Assembly (NCBI GenBank): GCA_036924085.1
Contig: JAVGWX010000011.1
Location: 15,459,608-15,523,607 of the forward strand
Origin: Ariolimax columbianus
Taxonomy: Eukaryota; Mollusca; Gastropoda; Stylommatophora; Arionidae
Reading direction: 5' to 3'
Length of the DNA stretch: 64,000 bases
Part shown: one piece after another, positions 11,551-21,005 of the stretch
Layout of the letters: every line of letters starts with the position of its first letter
Position numbering within the stretch: position 1 is the stretch's first letter
Program-made: the position numbers and the translations under genes
Notes under the pieces: generated by a model
Told to the model about the DNA's origin: nothing
What the model saw: the letters and a program-made list of their open reading frames with translations, nothing else
Database searches by the model: none

Positions 11551-11892
11551 TTGTTATGATGATGGTAGTCGTGGTGATGATGAAGATGGTGGTGATGGTG
11601 ACAAAGGCGATGCCTATGGTAATTATCATGATGATGATGATGGTGATGATTAAGGGAATTATTATGATGATGTTGGTAATGATGATGATGTTGATGGTGA
11701 TGATGGTTATGCTGATGATGTTGATCAAGGTAAACATGGTGATGATGTTCATGATAATAACGACGATGATGATATTTGCGTCTCGCCGTTTCTCTCCAGG
11801 TGAAGCATATAGCTACCACTAAAGCTGGCACATTTATAGCAAGCAGGTTTTTGTGGTCATTTCGTAACAAATTCGAAGCATATTTCATATTT
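11531..11892. repeat. Left copy of the long direct repeat flanking the rRNA-LINE insertion
   Basis: 362 bp starting GATTGTGATCATTATGG and ending GCATATTTCATATTT. It is repeated at 19282-19589 with very few substitutions (for example ATTCGAAG against ATTGGAAG) and with a 54-bp segment present here (about 11650-11705) that is missing from the right copy. The missing segment is bounded by GGTGATGAT words, so slippage explains it. Position and junctions fit a target-site duplication. Confidence 0.85.
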
Positions 11893-12537
11893 CTGGGGTA
11901 GTTGTCTATCTGGGGTAGTTGTCTCGCCGCAGCGACTCAATTTCAACCAGTGTTCGTAAAGCGATCTCAGTCCCGCCAGGCGGAGCGATAGCGCGGGCTT
12001 GCGGAAAACGCTCGCCTGCCTTTCCCCGTAGTGCGAATTGGGTGCGGTTTGTGGTAGTGGCTCCTCCACCGAGGTGCCCTAGTCTGGTCCGTATCAGGAA
12101 ACGTGGTCCGTCCGTGGTGATTTCTCTAAGGCTTATAGCAGAGCTCGACAGTACGTCTCGCTGGTGGTCCGACTCTCGCAAAGAGCTTGTGACCGGCAAA
12201 TGGAAAGCAGGAATCGTTGCCTCGAGGCCCTGCGTTCTCTCCCTACGGAGAAGGGCAGGCCAAATGGTGTCTCTAGTCCCAGGGAAATTCGTCGCCGAGG
12301 TCGTTGGGATCCGTTCTGCACAGAGCGCTGCCATCCCTCCTCGAGCGAGCCCGGTCGGTCGGTCGTCTGGTGCGTGTGGGAGGCCCCTGTCAGGCGGTTC
12401 TAGGTCGACGGAGTGAGGGACGGGTGGAACAACCGTCCGTCCGTCCCGTCAGTCGGTCCCTGCGGCCGTCCCAGTGAGGCTTTTTACACACCCTTCCTCC
12501 GCCGACCGGTGTGCGCAGTACGTACGTCTCCGACAGA
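11893..12537 (+). other. Probable 5' external transcribed spacer of rDNA
   Basis: GC-rich sequence unlike its AT-rich surroundings, running directly into the first base of 18S rRNA. It contains GGTCGGTCGGTCG-type runs near 12353 and opens with a short tandem duplication (CTGGGGTAGTTGTCT at 11893 and 11909). Long ORFs on both strands reflect GC content. Identity as 5' ETS is inferred from position, composition and the seamless 18S junction; ETS sequences are too variable to recognise directly. If the left boundary is the transcription start, it would mark a full-length 5' end of a pre-rRNA. Confidence 0.65.
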
Positions 12538-13704
12538 TATCTGGTTGATCCTGCCAGTAGTCATATGCTTGTCTCAAAGATTAAGCCATGCATGTCTAAG
12601 TTCACACTGTCTCACGGTGAAACCGCGAATGGCTCATTAAATCAGTCGAGGTTCCTTAGATGACACGATCCTACTTGGATAACTGTGGCAATTCTAGAGC
12701 TAATACATGCTTACCAAGCTCCGACCCTCGCGGAAAGAGCGCTTTTATTAGTTCAAAACCAATCGTCGTTTCCCCTCGCGGGGTTGCGGCGTCCCCACTG
12801 GTGACTCTGGATAACTTTGTGCTGATCGCATGGCCTCATGTGCCGGCGACGCATCTTTCAAATGTCTGCCCTATCAAATGTCGATGGTACGTGACATGCC
12901 TACCATGTTTGTAACGGGTAACGGGGAATCAGGGTTCGATTCCGGAGAGGGAGCATGAGAAACGGCTACCACATCCAAGGAAGGCAGCAGGCGCGCAACT
13001 TACCCACTCCCGGCACGGGGAGGTAGTGACGACAAATAACAATACGGGACTCTTTCGAGGCCCCGTAATTGGAATGAGTACACTTTAAACCCTTTAACGA
13101 GGATCTATTGGAGGGCAAGTCTGGTGCCAGCAGCCGCGGTAATTCCAGCTCCAATAGCGTATATTAAAGTTGTTGCAGTTAAAAAGCTCGTAGTTGGATC
13201 TCAGGCGCAGGCGGGCGGTCCGGCTCGCGCCGGTTCACTGCCCGTTGTCTCCTGCCCTACCGTCTGCCGGCTCTCTCCCACGGGTGCTCTTCGCTGAGCG
13301 TCCTGGGTGGCCGGCGCGTTTACTTTGAAAAAATTAGAGTGTTCAAAGCAGGCCTCGGCTGCCTGAATAATGGTGCATGGAATAATGGAATAGGACCTCG
13401 GTTCTATTTTGTTGGTTTTCGGAACTGGAGGTAATGATTAACAGGGACAAACGGGGGCATTCGTATTGCGGCGTTAGAGGTGAAATTCTTGGATCGCCGC
13501 AAGACGAGCTACTGCGAAAGCATTTGTCAAGAATGTTTTCATTAATCAAGAACGAAAGTCAGAGGCGCGAAGACGATCAGATACCATCGTAGTTCTGACC
13601 ATAAACGATGCCGACTAGCGATCCGCAGGAGTTGCTTCGATGACTCTGCGGGCAGCTTCCGGGAAACCAAAGTGTTTGGGTTCCGGGGGAAGTATGGTTG
13701 CAAA

Positions 13705-13753
<49 letters not shown>

Positions 13754-13777
13754 GCGGCTTAATTTGACTCAACACGG
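12538..13777 (+). rRNA. 18S (SSU) rRNA, 5' two-thirds only (truncated copy)
   Basis: It begins with the universal SSU 5' end (CTGGTTGATCCTGCCAGTAG at 12541) and contains GTGCCAGCAGCCGCGGTAAT (about 13125) and the GAGGTGAAATTCTTGGATCG segment (about 13476). It follows a metazoan SSU with few visible changes up to TTAATTTGACTCAACACGG, where the next bases should be GAAACC but are CCAACACTG. About 1240 of the expected 1800-1900 nt are present. The variable-region sequence looks molluscan, probably gastropod. There is no 5.8S or 28S nearby, and it is embedded in a retrotransposon insertion, so it is an rRNA pseudogene and not a working rDNA unit. Its low divergence suggests a recent event. Confidence 0.95.
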
Positions 13778-14400
13778 CCAACACTGAAATGAGTGACATG
13801 CCGAGACCACTCTTCTGGGGTCTAATATAGAACTGGTGCTGGACTTAGACCCCCAGAATTCTGGGGTTATGCCCCTGTGGCTCGGTTCTGTCTGCATCCA
13901 GTGTGTGACAAAGGAATTGACGGAAGAGCACTATCAGGAGTGGAGCCTGAGACCTAAGTTAACTTACCACGCCAATACTGCAGAATGACTATCAAAAAGT
14001 ACACCCTCGCGGGGTCTAATAGAGAACATGTGCTGGAATTAGACCCTCGAAAATTTTGGGGCTACCCTCTAAGAAACTTGATTGTCTCGCTAAGGGAATT
14101 GACGGAAGGGCACCACCAGGTGTGGAACCTGCGGCTTAATTTGACTGAACACGCCAATACTGTAGAACAACTGACAAATCGAGAGCACTGCCGTTTGGGT
14201 CTAATAATGAACGTACGCTGGTATTAGACTCACGGATGACAAGTCAGCTCTCAAACACTCAAATGAAAGAACGCTACGGAAATCGTGTTTTAACTCTGCA
14301 GAAACCGCAGATTTCAAATACCTGGTCATTGACAAACAAAAGCCCTCAATAAATTCGTCTGACCAAATAGTGAACGGGTGCTGGAAATAGATCATCTGAA
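13715..14400 (+). repeat. Tandem monomers of about 160-195 bp, three carrying a 60-bp 18S segment
   Basis: The block AAGGAATTGACGGAAGGGCA to TTTGACTCAACACG of 18S occurs at 13715-13777 (contiguous with real 18S), at 13910-13970 (diverged) and at 14092-14153. After each comes a CCAATACTG- or CCAACACTG-type word, and then a second motif GTCTAATATAGAAC followed by GTGCTGGANTTAGAC at 13819, 14013, 14198 and (degenerate, without the 18S part) 14358. Spacings are 194, 185 and 160 bp. This looks like a LINE 5' UTR built of monomers, or a trace of repeated insertion at one 18S site. Confidence 0.8.
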
Positions 14401-15351
14401 GACAGGTCAGTTTTACCCTACAAATGACTCGGCGTTGCTACGGAAAACCAGCTCAAATCGAGAGGAGCCGCAGACACTTTGGTTCACGTACCAGGCTGAT
14501 AAGCCAAGGGCGCGAGGCTACCATGTGGGGGATAGCGGCCGAACCCTTGAAAGCCGCAATCCCGCCCAAAATCTCAGCACCACTGCAATGGGAGGCTCCT
14601 ACATGCTCGGGACCGGGGGCTTGCGCCCCAGCCCTATCAGGTAGAGCCACAGTAAGAGGCCCTTGCCGCCCGCAAGTCAAAGCGGGCGGACAACTGCTTG
14701 ATACTCACCCTATACGGCGATGGGGTGCGAAAAACACCAACCAAAGACTTAGTACCTGGTCGGGGTGTCGAAAACAGTAGAGCAGCCACCTCACTGTGAA
14801 CTGTAAAGACTCAACCACCGACCATGAGAGTTGTCCGCACACCAGGCGAACAACATCTCTGTGACATTACCAGGCTTGTCCTCTGGCTGAATGCACTCCG
14901 GCTACGATATCTACCTCTGTACGTTATCAGCCATATAACTATCATACTGGACGCAGAAGAGATGCAGACCAGCGGACATTGCACACCTGCCCCACTGTGT
15001 CAACACCCCAGGTGGCGGGGAATGCTAGGCGTACCATCCCTGCATAGAAGCCAAGAAAATAAAGGGAAAAAGAGATACCCCACTCAAATGCAAATGCTAC
15101 GTTTCTGGCAGGACGTGACGATCCTGGGATACAGACACACTGGACTGCCTCTCTTCCGGGTAAACCAGTCCATCTCATATATCACATATCATTGCACCCT
15201 ATAGACACGAGTAGTGAAGACTCGATAGTCTGGTAAGACAACTTCCATAGGAGAGAAAACTCTGATCGTAAACAACTGCTGCCTTGCAGATAGGCTGGGG
15301 ACAGCCAAAGGCTAAGGAGGGCATCCCTACAGAAACGCCTGTTGAAATCGG
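14401..15351 (+). other. LINE 5' leader without an ORF1
   Basis: GC-balanced sequence between the monomers and the ORF2-like frame. It contains no ORF with a CCHC zinc knuckle or coiled coil, so the ORF1 expected for most I-group LINEs is absent. Short frames at 14378-14780 and 14824-15204 have no family signature. Either this element type has a single ORF or ORF1 was lost in the chimera. Confidence 0.5.
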
Positions 15352-18300
15352 ATGCACGGGGCCGCAAGCCTAACAAAACAGTGCAACGTAAATCACAGTA
15401 TGATGGCAGTACAACCTATTCGAAAAACGTATGGCGCTCATCCTGAGGAGACCCGCCAGGCAGCGATAGCGCCGGGCCTCACGCCTCGAAGGGGCCCACC
15501 CTTGACTACTGGTGGTCACCCACCCATGTGTCGTGGAGTCAAGGCACATGGCTACGGGGCAACGTCTATTGGCCAAAACCTCAAGACCCTCAAAATATTA
15601 CAGTGGAATGCGGAGGGAGTCATTAACAAAAAACTTTCCCTAACACACCACCTGCATGAAGGTAAGATTGACGTGGCATGTATCCAGGAAACGCACCTCA
15701 ACAATAACCATAAATTCTCAATCAGAGGATACCAGACCTTCCGTCTAGACAGAGAAGGCCACAAAGGAGGGGTCCTGATACTGACCAGAAACAGCATACC
15801 GAGTAGCGCGGTACCTGTCAATCACACCGGACAAGCAGAAATTGTAGGAGTTGACATAATGGCTCAAGAGACGAAGCTCCGCATTTTCAATCTGTACGGA
15901 CCACCAAACAGAGACCTATCGCTCTCGAGTATGGAGGTCAGAGACTCCAACTGCATAGTAGTTGGAGATTTCAACAGCCACTCGGAGAGATGGGGCTACT
16001 CTGACACAGACAGCAGAGGTGACGAAGTGGAAGATTGGGAGATAGATGCAAATCTCTCCCTAATCAATAGGCCGGAGGATAGCCCTAGCTTCTATTCAAG
16101 AACATGGCATACCACCTCGATTCCAGATTTGGCCTTCTCCACACAGGACATACACTATAAAATAGACCGCCAGGTGCTAAACCAACTGGCAGGTAGCGAC
16201 CACAGGCCGATCAGGCTAACCATTGACATGGAAGTAGGCCCACAGGAAACAAAACCGCTCCCACGTTGGAATTACAAACGAGCCGACTGGGACAGATTTG
16301 CAATCCTGACAGATGGGCTGTGTGAAACCATCAACACACGAAACACCAAAATGAAGCACATGGTAGAGAGCCTAAGCAAGGCAATAATGCAAGCCGCCAC
16401 TGAAACCATCCCAAGAGGAGCTAGGAAAAACTATAAGCCCTACTGGAATGATGAGTTGCAGAAAGTGGAAGATGCAGTAACAAATGCTAGGAACGTGGCA
16501 GAACGAGAAAAATCCATGGAGGCAAACATTGCCCTCAAAGCCGCCACGGCGAAGTACAAACACACTCTCAAGCAAACAGCAAGAGAAAGTTGGAAAAATA
16601 AAACGGAAAGTTTAAACCTGGACAAAGAAGGGAACAAGCTATGGAAGCTAGTCAGAGCCATGAATGACGAAACCCCGTCAAATAAACAAATTACTATCAA
16701 GCAGGGCGAGAACTTGATCACAGGTAAGAAAGCCGCAAACGCCTTTGTCGATCACTATGCCAGAGCAAACCACATCGAGGTCCCTGCAGATAAGCATACA
16801 GACATTAGCGAAGAGCTAAAGGGACACGAAAACATAAATACGGCTCCTGAAGAGAACATGATGGCCAAACTAACCATGCGCGAAATGGAAGAGGCTATGA
16901 GAACACTAAAGAAAAGGAAATCTCCCGGAAAAGACGGGATAACAAACGAAATGCTGATGGGGCTGGGCCAAACAGCGAAGAAAAAACTACTATCAGTCCT
17001 GAACCAAAGCTGGAAAAGGGGTATTGTACCCCAGGCATGGAAAGATGCAATACTGGTACCAGTACCAAAAACAGGAAAGGACAAAACAGATCCGAATGGA
17101 TACAGGCCCATAAGCCTACTGAGCTGTGTCGGCAAGCTGATGGAACGGATGATAAACACCAGACTGATGTGGCATCTGGAAGAAAAACGAATACTAATTC
17201 CACAGCAAGCCGGCTTTAGACAGCACAGATCCACTGAGGACCAGGTCATCCTCATAGCCCAGGAGATAGAAGATGCCTACCAGGCACAGAAACACACAGT
17301 AGCTGTTTGGGTGGATCTGGAAAAGGCATTTGACAAAGTCTGGAAGGATGGACTTAGAGTCAAGCTAAGAAGAAGTGATGTCTGTGGGAAGATGTACAAG
17401 TGGATCAACGACTACCTCAAACAAAGAATGGCCAGAGTCCAAGTACAAGGGCAGATGAGCAAAAAGGTGACACTCGAGCAGGGAGTACCCCAAGGGGGAG
17501 TACTGTCACCCACACTCTTTCTGGTATATATAAACGATATTACAGAGAATATACCAAGAAGAGTTCATAGCTCAATGTTTGCAGACGATCTGGCTATGTG
17601 GACCTCTGAAAAGAATCTCACCATAGCAAGAAATCGGATGCAAACAGCCCTAACATCGCTGGAAGAGTGGGCGAACTCATGGCTGGTCAAAATAAACGAG
17701 GAGAAAACCACGTGCACAATATTCTCGCTCTCATTAAAACCCCAAAGTACCAAATTAAGCCTAAATGGCAAAATCCTGCAGCCAAACGACAACCCAAACT
17801 ATCTGGGAGTCACATTTGATCGGCGCATGACATGGAAAAGTCAGATTGAGAGAAACCGAATGAAAGCCAGAGAAAGAATGGCGATCATGAGGAAACTTGC
17901 TGGCACAAGCTGGGGAGCAGACGAAGGCATACTAAAGAAACTGTACACTGGAAGAGTGAGACCAGTTCTCGAGTATGGCATTGCGGCATGGACAACAGCA
18001 GCGAAGGCGAACTTCGATAAAGTTAACAAACTTCAAAACCAAGCCATGAGAATTATAACAGGTGGCATGAAGTCAACGCCAATTGTAGAACTTGAAAAGA
18101 TTACAAAACTGCAATCCATGACCGATAGAAGAGACTGCAGAGCCCAGCTGCAGTCAGAGAAACTCCGAAGACTGACGGACCATCCAATGTACCAGAGACT
18201 AAACAATTTGGGAAATGGGAAACTAAAGCGGAGAAACTTTGCAGAAATAGCCAAAGCAAAGATGCACGAAGATCCCATAAACGCACTAACAACACCAAAA

Positions 18301-19500
18301 CCCATCACTACTGTACGAAAACCTACTTGGAGGCAGGATATATTTCCAGAGGTGGTAGAAAATATACCAGGTATTGCAAACAAAAACTGCCAGAGTGAAA
18401 AAGAAAGGAGAGACACTACCCTAAGCTTCATAACGAAAAGCTACCCAAGCATGGACTGGACCCATGCATACACCGACGGTTCTGTAACAAACACTACACA
18501 GAACGGAGGGGCAGGAGCATTCCTGAACCTACCAAATGGCAGAAATATAACACTGTCATTCGCTACTGGTAAGTACACAAGCAATTTCAGAGCAGAGGCA
18601 GAGGCACTGAGGGCGGCAGTGGAAGAAATGGTAACACATAGTGAAAATGAGAGCCATATAGTCTTGCTGACAGATGCTCTCGAAGTAGTCACAGCGCTAA
18701 AAAGCCAGAAGAACACTGAGCTTAATGACTTAAGAGCAGCACTCTGCAAACTGTGCCAGCAGTCCGCACCAAAAAGGGTGGTGGTACAGTGGGTTCCGTC
18801 ACACTGCAACATCCTAGGCAACGAGGAGGCAGACAGACTGGAAAAAGAAGGTGCAAGGCTACCACAAACAGATACCAGTATGACGTACGAAGAGTCAAAA
18901 CGGCTTATCAAAGCCAGATACATGTCCAAATGGGAAACCGAACATACTGGTTACACCAAAAACGATGCCTATTACCAGTTGAACCGAAGAGAGCAGGTCG
19001 TTGTCTTCAGACTTCGCACTGGCCACAACAGACTGAGGTACCACCTATTCAACAAACTGAAGATAGGGTGTACCGACGAATGCCCGTGCGGTACTGGTAA
19101 AATGACCACTGAACATCTGCTGCAGAACTGCCCGACATACGAGGATCAGAGAGAGCAGATGTGGCCATTGCCAGTGGAACTGCAAGACAAGCTGTATGGT
19201 AGTGGCGAGAGTCAGGATGACCGCTTTTTTCGAGAAAATAATGGTTACTGTCTGACTGTGTACGCAGAAGAAGAAGAAGAAGATTGTGATCATTATGGTG
19301 GTTGTTATGATGATGGTAGTCGTGGTGATGATGAAGATGGTGGTGATGGTGACAAAGGCGATGCCTATGGTAATTATCATGATGATGATGATGGTGATGA
19401 TGGTTATGCTGATGATGTTGATCAAGGTAAACATGGTGATGATGTTCATGATAATAACGACGATGATGATATTTGCGTCTCGCCGTTTCTCTCCAGGTGA
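15352..19500 (+). CDS. LINE ORF2 polyprotein: APE endonuclease, reverse transcriptase, RNase H, zinc knuckle
   Basis: A 1382-codon open frame; homology starts at about residue 80, so the true start may lie after the first Met. APE endonuclease: QWNAEG (84), QETH (~111), GDFNSH (~205) and SDHRPI (~282). RT: KSPGKDG (~523), YRPISLLS (~584), VDLEKAFDK (~654), QGVPQGGVLSP (~710) and catalytic FADD (~743). RNase H: YTDGS (~1040), EAEAL (~1081), TDALE (~1107) and EEAD (~1158), all acidic residues present. A C-x-C-x(9)-H-x(4)-C knuckle lies near 1244 (ECPCGTGK...EHLLQNC). The domain order fits the I superfamily (I/Nimb/Ingi type). Other copies stop soon after the knuckle; here a frameshift near 19200 makes the frame read through the tail as EEEEE and into the flanking duplication, so the last 72 residues are target-derived. 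Catalytic motifs look intact, so it could encode active enzyme. Confidence 0.92.
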   Translation: MHGAASLTKQCNVNHSMMAVQPIRKTYGAHPEETRQAAIAPGLTPRRGPPLTTGGHPPMCRGVKAHGYGATSIGQNLKTLKILQWNAEGVINKKLSLTHHLHEGKIDVACIQETHLNNNHKFSIRGYQTFRLDREGHKGGVLILTRNSIPSSAVPVNHTGQAEIVGVDIMAQETKLRIFNLYGPPNRDLSLSSMEVRDSNCIVVGDFNSHSERWGYSDTDSRGDEVEDWEIDANLSLINRPEDSPSFYSRTWHTTSIPDLAFSTQDIHYKIDRQVLNQLAGSDHRPIRLTIDMEVGPQETKPLPRWNYKRADWDRFAILTDGLCETINTRNTKMKHMVESLSKAIMQAATETIPRGARKNYKPYWNDELQKVEDAVTNARNVAEREKSMEANIALKAATAKYKHTLKQTARESWKNKTESLNLDKEGNKLWKLVRAMNDETPSNKQITIKQGENLITGKKAANAFVDHYARANHIEVPADKHTDISEELKGHENINTAPEENMMAKLTMREMEEAMRTLKKRKSPGKDGITNEMLMGLGQTAKKKLLSVLNQSWKRGIVPQAWKDAILVPVPKTGKDKTDPNGYRPISLLSCVGKLMERMINTRLMWHLEEKRILIPQQAGFRQHRSTEDQVILIAQEIEDAYQAQKHTVAVWVDLEKAFDKVWKDGLRVKLRRSDVCGKMYKWINDYLKQRMARVQVQGQMSKKVTLEQGVPQGGVLSPTLFLVYINDITENIPRRVHSSMFADDLAMWTSEKNLTIARNRMQTALTSLEEWANSWLVKINEEKTTCTIFSLSLKPQSTKLSLNGKILQPNDNPNYLGVTFDRRMTWKSQIERNRMKARERMAIMRKLAGTSWGADEGILKKLYTGRVRPVLEYGIAAWTTAAKANFDKVNKLQNQAMRIITGGMKSTPIVELEKITKLQSMTDRRDCRAQLQSEKLRRLTDHPMYQRLNNLGNGKLKRRNFAEIAKAKMHEDPINALTTPKPITTVRKPTWRQDIFPEVVENIPGIANKNCQSEKERRDTTLSFITKSYPSMDWTHAYTDGSVTNTTQNGGAGAFLNLPNGRNITLSFATGKYTSNFRAEAEALRAAVEEMVTHSENESHIVLLTDALEVVTALKSQKNTELNDLRAALCKLCQQSAPKRVVVQWVPSHCNILGNEEADRLEKEGARLPQTDTSMTYEESKRLIKARYMSKWETEHTGYTKNDAYYQLNRREQVVVFRLRTGHNRLRYHLFNKLKIGCTDECPCGTGKMTTEHLLQNCPTYEDQREQMWPLPVELQDKLYGSGESQDDRFFRENNGYCLTVYAEEEEEDCDHYGGCYDDGSRGDDEDGGDGDKGDAYGNYHDDDDGDDGYADDVDQGKHGDDVHDNNDDDDICVSPFLSR
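19265..19281 (+). repeat. (GAA)n 3' tail of the LINE
   Basis: GCAGAAGAAGAAGAAGA-type run directly before the right flanking repeat. The same tail, reversed as (TTC)n, closes the copies at 3057, 7798, 23135 and 34354. Confidence 0.85.
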
Positions 19501-19589
19501 AGCATATAGCTACCACTAAAGCTGGCACATTTATAGCAAGCAGGTTTTTGTGGTCATTTCGTAACAAATTGGAAGCATATTTCATATTT
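19282..19589. repeat. Right copy of the long direct repeat flanking the rRNA-LINE insertion
   Basis: 308 bp matching 11531-11892, including the unique part CGCCGTTTCTCTCCAGGTGA and AGCATATAGCTACCACTAAA. It lacks the 54-bp segment found in the left copy. Directly after it begins a fragment of a different LINE, which should therefore have been next to the GAT array before the insertion. Confidence 0.85.
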
Positions 19590-19599
19590 TACCTCGAAT

Positions 19600-20490
19600 A
19601 AACAGAGATCATGTACCAACCAGCACCAGGCATGCCGTACACAAAACCAGAGACTACAGTCAGCGGGCAGACGCTAAATGTCGTAGACAAATTCACATAT
19701 CTGGACAGCACGCTGTCGAGATCTGTCAGCCTAGATGATGAGGTGGCAAGCAGAATAGCAAATGCCAGCACAGCTTTCGGTAGAATGCGCTCGATGGTCT
19801 GAGCACGTCGTGACATCAGCGTCAAAACCAACCTCAAAGTCTACCGTGCAACCATCATTCCAACCCTACAATACACTTGCGAAAGCTGAACTGTATAATC
19901 TGGACATGCAAGGAGGTTAAACCACTTCCACACAGGTTGCCTGAGGCGAATAATCCACATCCGATGGCAAATTCATATCACTGACATCGAGGTTCTCTCG
20001 AGGGCTAACATGCCCAGCATCCATGGACAGCTAGAAAAAGCACGACTAGGATGGGCCGGACACCTCGTCCGTATGTCAGACGAGCGGCTCCCAAAGAAGC
20101 TACTCTACGGCGAGCTGAGAGAGGGATGGCGCTAGAGAGGGCGCCCACAGAAACGATTTAAAGACAGTCTGAAGGACTCACTGGAAAGTTGCCAGATAGA
20201 CATCGACACCTGGGAATGTCTTGCGCAAAACAGACCTGACTGGAGAAGCGCAGTCAAGGTGGGTGTAGCTACCGGCGAAGACGACCGTGTTGTGAAAGTC
20301 CAGAGCAGACGCGAGACCCGGAAATCCCGAACAGCGCGAAAACCATCACCTTCTACAAACCTCGTGTGCCCGATATGTAGCATATGTTTTCGTGCCCGCA
20401 TTGGCCTGTTCAGCCACATGCACACTCACACTCAACACGGGAAATTGTGACAAGGATGACGTCGGCGGTCCTCATCGACAACGATGGACA
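19600..20490 (+). pseudogene. LINE family B, ORF C-terminal fragment (copy 1)
   Basis: Homologous to 26465-27315. It reads IMYQPAPGMPYTKPETTVSG, then the thumb region (VDKFTYLDSTLSRSVSLDDE), the AKARLGWAGH-type segment, and a terminal CPICSICFRARIGLFSHMHTH zinc-finger-like motif near 20370. An in-frame TGA at 19799 replaces the Trp present in the other copy, and a second stop lies near 19888. The RT core is absent. The 3' end GATGGACAGCTATTATTA is shared with copy 2. I assign it to the CR1/RTE-like type of endonuclease-RT elements; the clade is uncertain. Confidence 0.75.
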
Positions 20491-20542
20491 GCTATTATTA
20501 CCTCGATTAGAAACAAATGTATGTTTTTACTGAGGATTTGGG

Positions 20543-21005
20543 AAGCAATACTAATATCTGGTCACGCAAAACATACTGATCATACATGTTAGGGTCAGGC
20601 AAAATATACTGATCAGACATGTTAGCCAGGGTCAGGCAAAATATACTGATGAGACATGTTAGTCAAAGTCAGGCAAAAGATACTGATCAGACATGTTAGG
20701 GTTAGGCAAAATATATTGATCAGACTGGTTAGTCAAAGGCAAAACATACTGATGAGACATGTTAGTAAAAGTCAGACAAAATATTCTGGCCAATTCCCCA
20801 CCGCGGCTTCTTAGAAACCCTTCCTGGAAGCGTGATCCCTGTAGCAGTGAGCGACACGCAGATTGTCAAGCATTGCACAACCGACTTGAGGACCCCGGTG
20901 TACCTTCATCATCACGCTCGGGATCTGAGTAAAGCTACAACATACCACCATTTAACGTCATTTTCCGGGCTTGCAAAAGGGACAAAACTACCCATTGTGT
21001 GCATT
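20543..21005 (+). repeat. Composite repeat family C, copy 2
   Basis: About six units of roughly 35 bp (GTCAGGCAAAATATACTGAT plus CAGACATGTTAG) are followed by a core of about 210 bp with AAACCCTTCCTGGAAGCGTG, GTGATCCCTGTAGCAGTGAG and a CCACCATTTAACGTC-like end. The core aligns to 28741-28985, to 30374-30605 (inverted) and to 37918-38180 (inverted). Confidence 0.65.

Larger units (their letters stand above)
11893..19281 (+). mobile_element. Chimeric insertion: 5' ETS + partial 18S rRNA + 18S-bearing monomers + GAA-tailed LINE
   Basis: A single 7.4 kb block, all in one orientation, lies exactly between two copies of a 308-362 bp direct repeat. In order it holds GC-rich sequence of 5' ETS character (11893-12537), 18S rRNA positions 1 to about 1240 (12538-13777), three to four tandem monomers with 18S segments (13715-14400), an untranslated leader (14400-15351), an ORF with APE, RT and RNase H domains, and a (GAAGAAGAAG) tail ending at 19281. 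The 3' junction reads ATC/(TTC)n on the primed strand, like five or more other insertions of this LINE and of SINE1 in the window. I infer target-primed reverse transcription of a chimeric RNA, or template switching from LINE RNA to pre-rRNA. Confidence 0.8.

Noticed and set aside
10640..11888. Long His-, Asp/Gly- and Met/Val-rich ORFs on both strands
   Set aside because: They arise from ATG/GAT low-complexity DNA with a 42-bp period and overlap on both strands, with no coding-like features.
12538..13777. Functional rDNA unit
   Set aside because: 18S stops at about two-thirds, with no ITS, 5.8S or 28S, and the segment sits inside a retrotransposon insertion.
11906..15204. Multiple 60-165 codon ORFs across the rRNA part
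   Set aside because: They overlap 18S rRNA and its GC-rich leader on both strands; rRNA explains the sequence.
16755..17255. Antisense ORFs within the LINE (also 18033-18929)
   Set aside because: Shadows of the sense ORF2 reading; no independent support.
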